52,944 bases of DNA from Clostridium sp. (GCF_018372875.1 NZ_JAHAIF010000018.1:1-52944), one strand, 5' to 3'. Shown: positions 27,097 through 34,378, counted from the first letter of the stretch. Made by a program: numbers and translations. Notes: generated by a model from the letters alone, not told the origin.

Positions 27097-27972
27097 ATGA
27101 ATAATATTACAGTTATTGACTTAGGAAATTACAATGTTAAAGGAATTGATACAAAAGGTAAGCAAGTTACTTTTAAAAGTAACATAAGTAGGGATTATGA
27201 AGCTTATCCAGATGGATTTAGTTACGTTAATTTAGGTGGTGAGTTTACTTTTTTTGAGAAAGGTAACTTTAGTAAGGAATATATAAAAACTAAGAAGGAT
27301 TATATAGCACAGTTACTATATGCCATAGCTAAGTTAAATGAGGAAAGTGAGAGTATTGAAACTAATTTAACCTTACTTTTACCAATAAGCGAAATGGATC
27401 ATAAGCAAAAGTATATTGAAGATCTAAAAGGAAAAGAGTTTAAGTTTGCAGCAAAGACTACTAAGAAGAGCAATAAGGTCGTTAAGATTTTAGATGTTTT
27501 TGTAGTACCAGAAGGATATGCAAGTTATTTCACTTTAGATGATAAAACTAAATCAAGCAACGTATTAATACTTGATATTGGAGGACGTACAACCAATGTA
27601 GTGGCTATGGATAATGGAAAGCCACAAGTATTAAATACTTATAAAATTGGTATTTTAGACTTTTATTTAAAGCTTAAGAATTTAAATTCTGATAAGGAAT
27701 ATAAGATTGAAGACATTGAGAAAGCAATAACTAAAGGTGATATAAAAGTATCTAAAAAGCAGTTAGCAGCTTTTACTAATGATGTAATTAATGAAGTTAG
27801 TATAAATATAAATTTAAACCATTATAACTATGTTATTTTTACAGGTGGTGGCTCTATAGTCATCCAGGACATTATAAAAGAGAGTTTATCTTCACAATGT
27901 TTAGTCGCTACTAATGCTTTAAATACTAACATACAAGGAGCATTAGAAGCTAGTAAAGAGATATGGAAGTAG
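27097..27972 (+). CDS. Actin-like ATPase, ParM/Alp family
   Basis: A 291-residue actin-fold protein. The phosphate-1 loop is VIDLGNYNVKG at the N-terminus, the phosphate-2 loop ILDIGGRTTNVVAM near residue 155-170, and the adenosine motif VIFTGGGSIVIQ near residue 248. Such proteins form filaments that segregate plasmids or position phage DNA; the AlpC system of a corynebacterial prophage is a known example. The next gene encodes a ribbon-helix-helix adaptor, as expected. AAAGGAGAG precedes the ATG. The family is clear, the exact role in this prophage is inferred. Confidence 0.85.
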   Translation: MNNITVIDLGNYNVKGIDTKGKQVTFKSNISRDYEAYPDGFSYVNLGGEFTFFEKGNFSKEYIKTKKDYIAQLLYAIAKLNEESESIETNLTLLLPISEMDHKQKYIEDLKGKEFKFAAKTTKKSNKVVKILDVFVVPEGYASYFTLDDKTKSSNVLILDIGGRTTNVVAMDNGKPQVLNTYKIGILDFYLKLKNLNSDKEYKIEDIEKAITKGDIKVSKKQLAAFTNDVINEVSININLNHYNYVIFTGGGSIVIQDIIKESLSSQCLVATNALNTNIQGALEASKEIWK

Positions 27973-27981
27973 GTATTTTAT

Positions 27982-28401
27982 ATGGCAAAATCAGAGAGAA
28001 TAACATTTCTATTAAATAAAGAAAATCCTAAAGATAAATTAATATTAGATTTATTAAGCAGACAGTATAACAAATCAGATTTTATTAGAGATATTTTATA
28101 TAAAGTTGCTATTTTTAATGATGATAATACAATGATAACACCATTATCACACCATGATAATACCATTACAACACCGTTATCACATGATGATAATAGTATG
28201 ATAATGCCATTACAATATGATGATAATACCATGGTAACACCATTATCACATCATGAAAATAGCATTACAACATCATTATCACATGATGATAATGCATTTA
28301 AAGTTGATATAAGTACGCTAGAAGATGATGAAGTTGATTTATCAATATCATCTTCAAGTGATCCAAGTAAAAATGCACTAGATTTTTTAAAGGATATGTA
28401 G
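27982..28401 (+). CDS. ParR-like adaptor with internal 11-residue repeats
   Basis: A 139-residue protein directly behind the actin-like gene. The N-terminal 45 residues (ERITFLLN and YNKSDFIRDILYKVA) look like a ribbon-helix-helix DNA-binding domain, as in ParR. Residues about 47-106 are five and a half tandem 11-residue repeats such as DDNTMITPLSH and HDNTITTPLSH. The tail DPSKNALDFLKDM is a short amphipathic segment like the ParR peptide that captures filament ends. No good GGAGG precedes the ATG, so expression may be coupled to the upstream gene. Adaptor function is inferred from context and layout. Confidence 0.7.
   Translation: MAKSERITFLLNKENPKDKLILDLLSRQYNKSDFIRDILYKVAIFNDDNTMITPLSHHDNTITTPLSHDDNSMIMPLQYDDNTMVTPLSHHENSITTSLSHDDNAFKVDISTLEDDEVDLSISSSSDPSKNALDFLKDM
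28120..28299 (+). repeat. 33-bp tandem repeats with palindromic junctions (candidate centromere)
   Basis: Five full 33-bp units start at 28120, 28153, 28186, 28219 and 28252 and a partial sixth at 28285. Each unit junction forms a 19-bp interrupted palindrome of the form ATTATCA-N5-TGATAAT. Centres are at 28152, 28185, 28218, 28251 and 28284, exactly 33 bp apart. The first and fifth are perfect, the second is one pair short, the fourth has one mismatch and the third is degenerate. The array is inside the adaptor gene and could be the DNA site bound by its ribbon-helix-helix domain. Confidence 0.8.
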
Positions 28402-28416
28402 AAGGGGGGGATAAAC

Positions 28417-29187
28417 TTGAAGCATACAATAAGTGGTTTCAATCAAAGTAAATTAATTGAGTATGGATTAGATTTAAAAGATGCTCTTTTGTTAAGATAC
28501 TTTGTAGATTTTAGAGATGCTGACAGTATGAGTATGATTATTGTTGAAGGAAAGCCATATTATTGGCTTAACTATAAGCATTTAAAAGAAGATATACCTA
28601 TTATAGGAATTAATAATAATGATTCGTTGAGAAAAAGGCTTAAGAAACTAGAAAACTGTAAGGTTTTAGGTCATTATCATAAATTAGAAGGCGGAAGTTA
28701 CTCATACTACTGTTTAGGTGAGAATTATAAATATTTAATAAAAAAAGTGGAAGATGGTAGTAATTTTAATAATTATAACCCTCCGGTTAAAAAGTCGTAC
28801 CCTGTCCAACCAAAAAGTCGTACTCTTCCGATTGAAAAGTCGGAACAAAATAATCTTTCTACTAAAGATAATAATTATATATATAGTTCAGATGATATAG
28901 AACTTATTTGGGGGATGTACCCAAATAAAAAAGGAAGAGCACAGGCTATTAAAAAAATACCAAAGATAATATCGAGCATAGGTATAAATCAACTTATTAG
29001 ATGCATAGAGAGATATTCTTTGGAGTGTAAGGGCAAGGATAAACAGTTTATCCTTAATGGATCTACTTTTTTTAATGGCAGATATGAAGATTATTTAGAC
29101 TATAATTTTACAGATGAGAAGACTGAGAATAAAGAAGAGATTAAGCCTAAGGAAAATAAATATAAATTCATACTGGAGGATATGTAG
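28417..29187 (+). CDS. Phage replication initiator (lambda O/DnaD-like)
   Basis: A 256-residue protein. The N-terminal 110 residues look like a winged-helix replication domain (LKDALLLRYFVDFRDA, then KRLKKLENCKVLGHY). Residues about 120-150 are a low-complexity linker. The C-terminal domain carries LIWGMYPNKKGRAQAIKKI and FFNGRYEDYLDYNF, shared by phage replisome organisers that load DnaB. It lies directly upstream of dnaB. The start is TTG 28417 after GGGGGG. Three DNA iterons lie in the linker-coding part, an arrangement like lambda O. Confidence 0.75.
   Translation: MKHTISGFNQSKLIEYGLDLKDALLLRYFVDFRDADSMSMIIVEGKPYYWLNYKHLKEDIPIIGINNNDSLRKRLKKLENCKVLGHYHKLEGGSYSYYCLGENYKYLIKKVEDGSNFNNYNPPVKKSYPVQPKSRTLPIEKSEQNNLSTKDNNYIYSSDDIELIWGMYPNKKGRAQAIKKIPKIISSIGINQLIRCIERYSLECKGKDKQFILNGSTFFNGRYEDYLDYNFTDEKTENKEEIKPKENKYKFILEDM
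28789..28890. other. Candidate phage replication origin with iterons
   Basis: AAAAAGTCGTAC occurs at 28789-28800 and 28812-28823 and a variant AAAAGTCGGAAC at 28835-28846, spaced 22-23 bp. TTCCGA (28826-28831) and TCGGAA (28840-28845) form an inverted repeat. An AT-rich stretch (28847-28890) follows. Iterons inside the initiator gene next to AT-rich DNA are the hallmark of lambda-type origins. Origin function is inferred. Confidence 0.6.
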
Positions 29188-29188
29188 A

Positions 29189-30505
29189 ATGAATGATACA
29201 AGACAATTACCACATAGCATTGAAGCAGAGCAGGCAGCTCTTGGATGCATTATTAATTATAAAAGCCAACTAGCTTTAGCTGAGGATGTACTTAAAGATG
29301 ATGATTTTTATTGGGACAAGCATAAGAGAATCTTTAGTACAATAAAGGCTCTAAGCAGAAAAGATATGAATATAGACTTGATTACTTTACTTAATGAGTT
29401 AAAAGTATCAGATAGCATAGATAAATGTGGAGGGGTAAGTTATATAACAGAGATAGCAACTAATACAGTATTTAGCAGCAATGTTGAATCGTATGTGAAA
29501 ATCATAAAAGATAAATCTGATAGAAGAAATCTTATAAGAGCAGGACGAGAGTTAATATCAAAAAGTTATGAAGAAAGTGAAGTCGAATCAATAATTTCCA
29601 CAGTAGAAGATAAAATCTACAAAGTTATCAACAGTAAGGAGTCAGAAGATATCCTCGATATGGGACAATCTGTGGAAAAAGTGTTGACTAGAATAGAAAA
29701 TAATTATTGCAATGGTGGTAAGATACTTGGCAATACTACAGGATTTAAAGAAATAGATAATACTATTTCAGGACTTCAAAAAGGTGATTTTATTATTGTT
29801 GCAGCAAGACCTAGTATGGGAAAGACGGCCTTTGCTCTTAATATTGGTCAACATGCATCAAAGGGGGCAAGTGTTGGGATATTTTCTTTAGAAATGACTA
29901 CAGAGCAACTTATGGAAAGATTGATTTCATCAAGAAGTTTAGTGGAGTTTGGGAAGATAAAAACAGGAAAATTAGACGAAGCTGAATTTAGAAAAATAAC
30001 GGATGCTGCCAATGTATTAGCTAAAAGAAAAATATTTATTGATGATAAGTCAACTAATCTTTCGGACATTAAAGCTAAGTGCAGAAATTTAAAGGTTAAA
30101 GAAGGCTTAGACGTAGTTATTATAGATTACTTACAGTTAATTGAAATTTCGGATAAGACCAATTCGAGAGAGCAAGAGATTGCTAAGATTTCAAGAGAAC
30201 TTAAGAAATTAGCTAAGAAGTTAGAAATAACAATAGTTGCTTTATCTCAATTATCAAGAGCTCCAGAGCAAAGAACAGATCATAGACCTGTACTTTCAGA
30301 CTTAAGGGAATCAGGTTCAATTGAACAAGATGCAGATGTGATTTTTATGCTTTATAGAGATGAGTATTACAATAAAGAATCAGAAGAAAAAAATATAGCT
30401 GAATTAATAATAAATAAAAATAGAAATGGTGAAACCAAGACAATTAAATTAGGATGGATTGGTCAATATCAAAGGTTTGCAACATTAGACAGGGAAAATT
30501 GTTAA
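29189..30505 (+). CDS. dnaB: Replicative DNA helicase DnaB (phage copy)
   Basis: A 438-residue hexameric helicase. The N-terminal domain starts with RQLPHSIEAEQAALGCII. The RecA-like domain has Walker A ARPSMGKTAFALN, the following FSLEMTTEQLMERLISS, Walker B VVIIDYLQLI and the arginine-finger region LSDLRESGSIEQDADV. It unwinds the phage fork after loading by the preceding initiator. ATG 29189 lies two bases after the initiator stop, with GGAGG in the end of that gene. Size and motifs match bacterial DnaB. Confidence 0.95.
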   Translation: MNDTRQLPHSIEAEQAALGCIINYKSQLALAEDVLKDDDFYWDKHKRIFSTIKALSRKDMNIDLITLLNELKVSDSIDKCGGVSYITEIATNTVFSSNVESYVKIIKDKSDRRNLIRAGRELISKSYEESEVESIISTVEDKIYKVINSKESEDILDMGQSVEKVLTRIENNYCNGGKILGNTTGFKEIDNTISGLQKGDFIIVAARPSMGKTAFALNIGQHASKGASVGIFSLEMTTEQLMERLISSRSLVEFGKIKTGKLDEAEFRKITDAANVLAKRKIFIDDKSTNLSDIKAKCRNLKVKEGLDVVIIDYLQLIEISDKTNSREQEIAKISRELKKLAKKLEITIVALSQLSRAPEQRTDHRPVLSDLRESGSIEQDADVIFMLYRDEYYNKESEEKNIAELIINKNRNGETKTIKLGWIGQYQRFATLDRENC

Positions 30506-30521
30506 TAAGTTAAAATCTCAT

Positions 30522-30611
30522 GGACTTTGATAAGGGGTTACAATAAGCTGCAAAGCTTACTTCAAGGTCATGTGAGTCTTCCAGGGGGGAGAAATCCTCC
30601 CAATAAATTGG
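30522..30611 (+). ncRNA. Possible structured RNA after dnaB
   Basis: GACTTTGA (30523-30530) pairs with TCAAGGTC (30562-30569) over eight pairs with one G-U. Inside is a perfect 6-bp stem capped by a GCAA tetraloop (TAAGCT 30544-30549, AGCTTA 30554-30559). A further stem GGGGGGA (30584-30590) with TCCTCCC (30595-30601) has a GAAA tetraloop. The region is GC-richer than its surroundings and lies before a gene with a TTG start. I do not recognise a named RNA family. Confidence 0.45.
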
Positions 30612-30628
30612 TTAGGGAAGTGATTTTA

Positions 30629-30874
30629 TTGCAAGATCTAATAATTAATAAAGTTGATAAAACAAAAGAGTATGATTTTTCTACCGCTTATGATAGGTTG
30701 CTTGAGGAAAATATTATAACAAGTATAGATACTAAAAATAGTTATAGATTAGATAGATTTGTAGGAGGAAAAGTTAAGTTAAAATTTTATAATCCTACAA
30801 TATTGAGATGGCAAAATACAGATTACATGTTGAGCAAAGAAATTTTAGGAAAATGGTATGTAACTAAGAACTAA
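30629..30874 (+). CDS. Small phage protein, unknown
   Basis: An 81-residue protein with no recognised domain. The start is uncertain. TTG 30629 is preferred because GAAGTGATTTTA before it resembles the GGTGATTTT sites used by neighbouring phage genes. The frame stays open to 30527, but that part overlaps strongly paired RNA and codes for an improbable PGGRNPPNK segment. It lies between dnaB and a 49-residue protein gene, in a block of small middle genes. Confidence 0.55.
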   Translation: MQDLIINKVDKTKEYDFSTAYDRLLEENIITSIDTKNSYRLDRFVGGKVKLKFYNPTILRWQNTDYMLSKEILGKWYVTKN

Positions 30875-30902
30875 TAAAGCTATTATAGGAGGATTAATTG
30901 GA

Positions 30903-31052
30903 GTGGAAATAATATTGAGGTACAGAAATAAGGGAGAATCAAACATTAATGAGATTAGATTTTCCGATTATTGTCCATTTGGATTTTGGATGGCTCAAAA
31001 CTGTGAAGAAATTGAAGTTGTTGAGTGTATTCAAGAGGAAGATTTTGAGTAA
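30903..31052 (+). CDS. Small phage protein (49 aa)
   Basis: An open frame with GTG start 10 bases after AGGAGG. The product is acidic and contains SDYCPFGFWMAQNCEE. No family is recognised. It fits tightly between its neighbours, with the methyltransferase starting 34 bases later, which supports it as a real gene. Confidence 0.55.
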   Translation: MEIILRYRNKGESNINEIRFSDYCPFGFWMAQNCEEIEVVECIQEEDFE

Positions 31053-31086
31053 TTGGTAAGTCGTAATTGCAAGAAAGGGTGATTTT

Positions 31087-32541
31087 ATGAAAGAGTTAAT
31101 TATAGATAACTTTGCTGGTGGAGGTGGAGCAAGTACAGGTATTGAGTTAGCTACTGGAAGAAGTGTAGATATAGCAATTAATCATGATCCAGCAGCAATA
31201 GCAATGCATAAAGCAAACCACCCTACAAGTAAGCATTATTGTGAAAGTGTTTGGGAAGTAGATCCAATCGAAGCTACTAAAGGACAACCAGTAGGGTTAG
31301 CATGGTTTAGTCCAGATTGTAAACACTTTTCAAAAGCAAAAGGTGGTAAACCAGTAGATAAGAAAATAAGAGGACTTGCATGGATTGTTCTCAAATGGGC
31401 TGGTAAGGTAAAGCCTAGAGTAATAATTTTAGAAAATGTAGAAGAGTTCCAAACCTGGGGACCAATTAAAAAAGGTAGACCGATAAAGAGTAAAAAGGGA
31501 GAAACATTTAGGAAGTGGAAAGAGCAATTAGAATCATTAGGATATACAGTAGAGCATAGAGAGTTAAAAGCTTGTGATTATGGAGCTCCTACTAGCAGAA
31601 AGAGATTTTTCTTGATTGCTAGATGTGATGGAAAACCTATAGTATGGCCAGAACCTACACATGGACCTAAAGATACATTGGAGGTTCAAGCAGGATTATT
31701 AAAACCTTATAAGACAGCAGCTGAAATAATAGATTGGTCAATACCATGTCCAAGCATATTTGAAAGAAGTAAACTATTAGCTGAAAATACGCTTAAGAGA
31801 ATAGCAAAAGGATTAGAGAAATTTGTATTTAATAATTCAGAGCCTTTTCTAATCAATTTAGATAACAATACAAAGGTAGCATCAAATTTAATTCAATATC
31901 ACACCGAAACTAGTAAAAGTAGTGTAAGAGGACAAAAAGTTGATGAGCCTATAATGACATTAGATAGCTCTCCAAGATATGGATTAGTAAGTGCTTTTAT
32001 AAGTAAATCTTACGCTGGAGAAAGTAGAAGTGTAGCAAGTAGTCTAGATGATTGTGTTCATACTATTACTGCAAGACCATGCTTTAGTTTGGTTGAGGTG
32101 GCAATAGGTAAAGGCGTAGATCATTCAAAGGAAGTTCAGGAGTTCTTAGCTAAATATTATGGAAAAGCAGTATTTGGAGATAGAAAGGCTAAAGATGATT
32201 CATTCCTTATCAAGTATTATGGACAAGGAGTAGGGCAAGATGTTGAAACTCCGTTAGATACTGTAGTAAGTAAAGATAGGTTTGGATTAGTAACTATTAA
32301 GGGAGAAGATTATAAGATACTAGACATAGGTTTAAGAATGTTAACACCTAGGGAACTATTTAATGCACAAGGATTTCCGGAAGATTACATTATAGACCAT
32401 GATTACACAGGAAAGGTTTATGCAAAAACTAAGCAAGTTGCCAGGTGTGGAAATGCAGTTCCTCCACCATTTGCAAAAGCATTAGTTGAAGCTAATCTAC
32501 CAGAGATGTGTAATAGCAATGATATATCAGAAGTTAGTTAA
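31087..32541 (+). CDS. DNA (cytosine-5)-methyltransferase, orphan phage type
   Basis: A 484-residue C5 methyltransferase. Motif I is DNFAGGGGASTGIELATG, the catalytic loop is FSPDCKHFSKAKGG (SPDC instead of the usual PPC), motif VI is ILENVEEFQTWGP, motif VIII CDYGAPTSRKRFFLIAR, and the C-terminal motif X is VARCGNAVPPPFAKALV. It would methylate a cytosine in a sequence that cannot be read from the protein. No restriction endonuclease gene is adjacent, so it is probably an orphan that protects phage DNA. GGGTGATTTT precedes the ATG. Confidence 0.92.
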   Translation: MKELIIDNFAGGGGASTGIELATGRSVDIAINHDPAAIAMHKANHPTSKHYCESVWEVDPIEATKGQPVGLAWFSPDCKHFSKAKGGKPVDKKIRGLAWIVLKWAGKVKPRVIILENVEEFQTWGPIKKGRPIKSKKGETFRKWKEQLESLGYTVEHRELKACDYGAPTSRKRFFLIARCDGKPIVWPEPTHGPKDTLEVQAGLLKPYKTAAEIIDWSIPCPSIFERSKLLAENTLKRIAKGLEKFVFNNSEPFLINLDNNTKVASNLIQYHTETSKSSVRGQKVDEPIMTLDSSPRYGLVSAFISKSYAGESRSVASSLDDCVHTITARPCFSLVEVAIGKGVDHSKEVQEFLAKYYGKAVFGDRKAKDDSFLIKYYGQGVGQDVETPLDTVVSKDRFGLVTIKGEDYKILDIGLRMLTPRELFNAQGFPEDYIIDHDYTGKVYAKTKQVARCGNAVPPPFAKALVEANLPEMCNSNDISEVS

Positions 32542-32565
32542 TATGTAGAAAGGATGAGATAAATT

Positions 32566-32739
32566 ATGAGGGTTAAAACAAGTTGTTATGATTGTATGTG
32601 GCATACAGATAAATGTAAAAATATAAAAAGTAATCAATACAATAAATTTCTAAATGATATTAAAGAATGTAATAGAATTGGGAAAGTTGATAATTCTTTA
32701 GGTTGTTCTTGGAATGAACTAAAAGAAGAAGATCTGTAG
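32566..32739 (+). CDS. Cysteine-rich microprotein (57 aa)
   Basis: MRVKTSCYDCMWHTDKC is followed by two more cysteines (ECNRIG and LGCSWNE), so it probably binds zinc through four of five cysteines. Similar small proteins with CxxC and W occur in Gram-positive phage middle regions with unknown roles. AAAGGATGAG lies about 7 bases before the ATG. It sits between the methyltransferase and a hypothetical gene. Confidence 0.65.
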   Translation: MRVKTSCYDCMWHTDKCKNIKSNQYNKFLNDIKECNRIGKVDNSLGCSWNELKEEDL

Positions 32740-32771
32740 AAATTGTGAATTGATTTTAAGGAGGAACTAGT

Positions 32772-33104
32772 ATGAGTATAACAATAAAAGAGGTTCAAGA
32801 AGAGTTTAAAAAGTTAGTAATTGGAAATCCAACATTACCAATAAAATTTTTTGTTGGTGAAGATGCTTGGTGTGGTGAGTGGGCGTATAATGAAGCACAT
32901 ATACAAAATGTAGAAATAAAAGAAATAGTCCAGTACAAAAATGAATATGTAGATTATGAAGATTTTGAAGATAAGCTATATAGCATTTTTGATTATGATT
33001 TAAATACTGGACTTAGAAGAAGCGAAGAAGAAATAAACAAAATAATAAATGAACTTTTTGAAAAGGAAAAACCAACAAAAACAATTTGTGTATATATTAA
33101 TTAG
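32772..33104 (+). CDS. Hypothetical phage protein
   Basis: A 110-residue acidic protein. The sequence KFFVGEDAWCGEWAYNEAHI and the C-terminal helical segment rich in glutamate and lysine do not identify a family to me. AAGGAGG precedes the ATG. No membrane segment or signal peptide. It belongs to the middle block of small genes between methyltransferase and late regulator. Confidence 0.65.
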   Translation: MSITIKEVQEEFKKLVIGNPTLPIKFFVGEDAWCGEWAYNEAHIQNVEIKEIVQYKNEYVDYEDFEDKLYSIFDYDLNTGLRRSEEEINKIINELFEKEKPTKTICVYIN

Positions 33105-33143
33105 TTCACAATACTAAGATGATGTGTAGAAAAGGTGATTTAT

Positions 33144-33314
33144 ATGGAGATTAAAATAGATATGAATACAAAAGTTCAACCATGTCCTTACTGTTTGGGA
33201 AGTGGTAGTTTAAAGGCTATGCAAAGTGTAGTGATTTGTCAAGGTTGGTCAGTTAGAGGAAAAGACACGCAAGTAAAGTGTATACACTGCAAAGGAACTG
33301 GATTAATAAGATAA
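33144..33314 (+). CDS. DnaJ-type zinc-finger microprotein (56 aa)
   Basis: Two CxxCxGxG motifs, CPYCLGSGS and CIHCKGTGL, make a single DnaJ-like zinc finger. Free-standing proteins of this type are frequent in phages and plasmids; they may act in protein-protein contacts. The ATG follows AAAGGTGATTT. The stop is followed by a roughly 190-base stretch with only a doubtful reading frame. Confidence 0.7.
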   Translation: MEIKIDMNTKVQPCPYCLGSGSLKAMQSVVICQGWSVRGKDTQVKCIHCKGTGLIR

Positions 33315-33341
33315 TTCACGACACTAAGAAAGGGAGAGGTA

Positions 33342-33425
33342 TTGCTGGATAAACAGATGTATACAATTCATCTGAAACAGTTGGTACAACTGAACTTAAA
33401 ATGTATAATTATTTTCAATTTATAA
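33342..33425 (+). other. Doubtful 27-codon frame in a gene-poor stretch
   Basis: A TTG-started frame (MLDKQMYTIHLKQLVQLNLK and a short tail) follows AGGGAGAGG, a good binding site, but ends after 27 codons. It could be a micropeptide or the remains of a gene broken by a frameshift. Apart from this, 33315-33505 shows nothing else that I can support. Confidence 0.25.
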
Positions 33426-33505
33426 GATGCATTTGTATACAATACTTAAAAAATGGCTTATTTACAAGCTTATTAAAGCATTATATCTAAGAAGGGAATG
33501 TGCAA

Positions 33506-33691
33506 ATGGAATTTAGGTTAATAGATAAAAATAAAACACGAGTGAAGTTTAGTAATAAGAGGGAAAAGATTGTTATAGAGCAATTAAAATATTTAGGACT
33601 AGCACCAAGTAAAGAGAGTAGTAAGTATACGTATTTTATATTCGCAGGAGATATAGCAACAACAGTTAAATGTTTAGGATTAGAGTATTAG
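33506..33691 (+). CDS. Small hypothetical phage protein
   Basis: A 61-residue basic protein (EFRLIDKNKTRVKFSNKREK at the start). No family is recognised. ATG 33506 is 9 bases after AAGGG; an in-frame GTG at 33500 is too close to that site. It is followed by two tandem hairpins in the gap before the late regulator. Confidence 0.55.
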   Translation: MEFRLIDKNKTRVKFSNKREKIVIEQLKYLGLAPSKESSKYTYFIFAGDIATTVKCLGLEY

Positions 33692-33715
33692 TAAGTTAGG
33701 GAGTATATAAAGAAA

Positions 33716-33780
33716 AAGGTGTTCATAACGAACACCTTAGGGTTAGAGAAAATTATAGTTAGCGAATCGTTTCTCTAACC
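33716..33780 (+). other. Tandem perfect hairpins before the late regulator
   Basis: AAGGTGTTC (33716-33724) pairs with GAACACCTT (33730-33738), then GGTTAGAGAAA (33741-33751) pairs with TTTCTCTAACC (33770-33780). Both stems are perfect, 9 and 11 pairs. No T run follows. The first repeats, in opposite orientation, the hairpin behind the repressor gene at 25316. They may end middle transcription or regulate the following gene. Confidence 0.65.
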
Positions 33781-33832
33781 GAACATCTATTCTTATTATA
33801 ACATATAGATTGAAAAAGGGATAGGTGATTTT

Positions 33833-34222
33833 ATGGAAATAACTAAAGAGCAATATAAAAAGATAAAAAAAGAAGTTGAGAATGATTTAAGAAATTACCC
33901 TTACTATTTAATTTCAATAGAGATGCCTGGACTTGGTTCAGCATGTAGACCAGATTTAATTTTCGATAAAAATATTAGTCCATCAGATCCAGTTGGCAAA
34001 GCAATAGTGGACCAAGAGTATAAGAGAATAATAGTTAATGCTATAGATTATGTATATGATAAATTAGATAATGATAGTAAGAAAGTCGTTGATTATAGTT
34101 ACTTTAGAGATGATAAAACTAATCAAGAAGTAATTGAAGAACTAAAAATAAGTAAAAATAGGTTTTATGAAATAAAGAAAAAAGCTATTAATAAATTTAT
34201 GATAGGACTTGGATATTGCTAA
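33833..34222 (+). CDS. ArpU/RinA-like late transcription regulator
   Basis: A 129-residue protein. The C-terminal half has a sigma-70-region-4-like helix-turn-helix, VIEELKISKNRFYEIKKKAI, and the middle has EYKRIIVNAIDYVYDKL followed by VVDYSYFRDDKTN, matching the ArpU family of phage late regulators. Such proteins activate packaging and structural genes, and this gene precedes the late block. AGGTGATTTT lies before the ATG. A palindrome that may be its target lies 80 bases downstream. Confidence 0.78.
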   Translation: MEITKEQYKKIKKEVENDLRNYPYYLISIEMPGLGSACRPDLIFDKNISPSDPVGKAIVDQEYKRIIVNAIDYVYDKLDNDSKKVVDYSYFRDDKTNQEVIEELKISKNRFYEIKKKAINKFMIGLGYC

Positions 34223-34303
34223 AGGGACAAAATAGGGATAAAAAAAGGACTATTTAGGGAGTAAATTAAAACTTTTTAATGGATAAATTAGAGAATACTG
34301 ATT

Positions 34304-34319
34304 ACTATATTAGTATAGT
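34304..34319. promoter_or_regulatory. Palindrome downstream of the late regulator
   Basis: ACTATA-TTAG-TATAGT is a perfect 6-bp-arm dyad in the 174-base gap behind the ArpU-like gene. It lies about where a late promoter is expected and may be an activator site. No convincing sigma-A -35 box is seen near it, as expected for an activator-dependent promoter. Confidence 0.45.
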
Positions 34320-34345
34320 GAAAAATTATATAGAGATTTAATACA

Positions 34346-34378
34346 TAAGCACAAGCGAGTAAGCCTGTGCTTTTATTT
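34346..34378 (+). terminator. Terminator-like hairpin before small Cys protein gene
   Basis: AAGCACA and TGTGCTT pair around AGCGAGTAAGCC, with an inner GC pair possible, followed by TTATTTTT. It would terminate transcripts from the middle region or attenuate the late transcript. Confidence 0.7.

Noticed and set aside
27978..28232. Minus-strand frame opposite the adaptor gene
   Set aside because: It is a mirror of the 33-bp repeats and lacks a start signal.
28120..28299. Repeat array considered as CRISPR
   Set aside because: Units are contiguous with no unique spacers, the array is in frame within a gene, and no cas genes are present.
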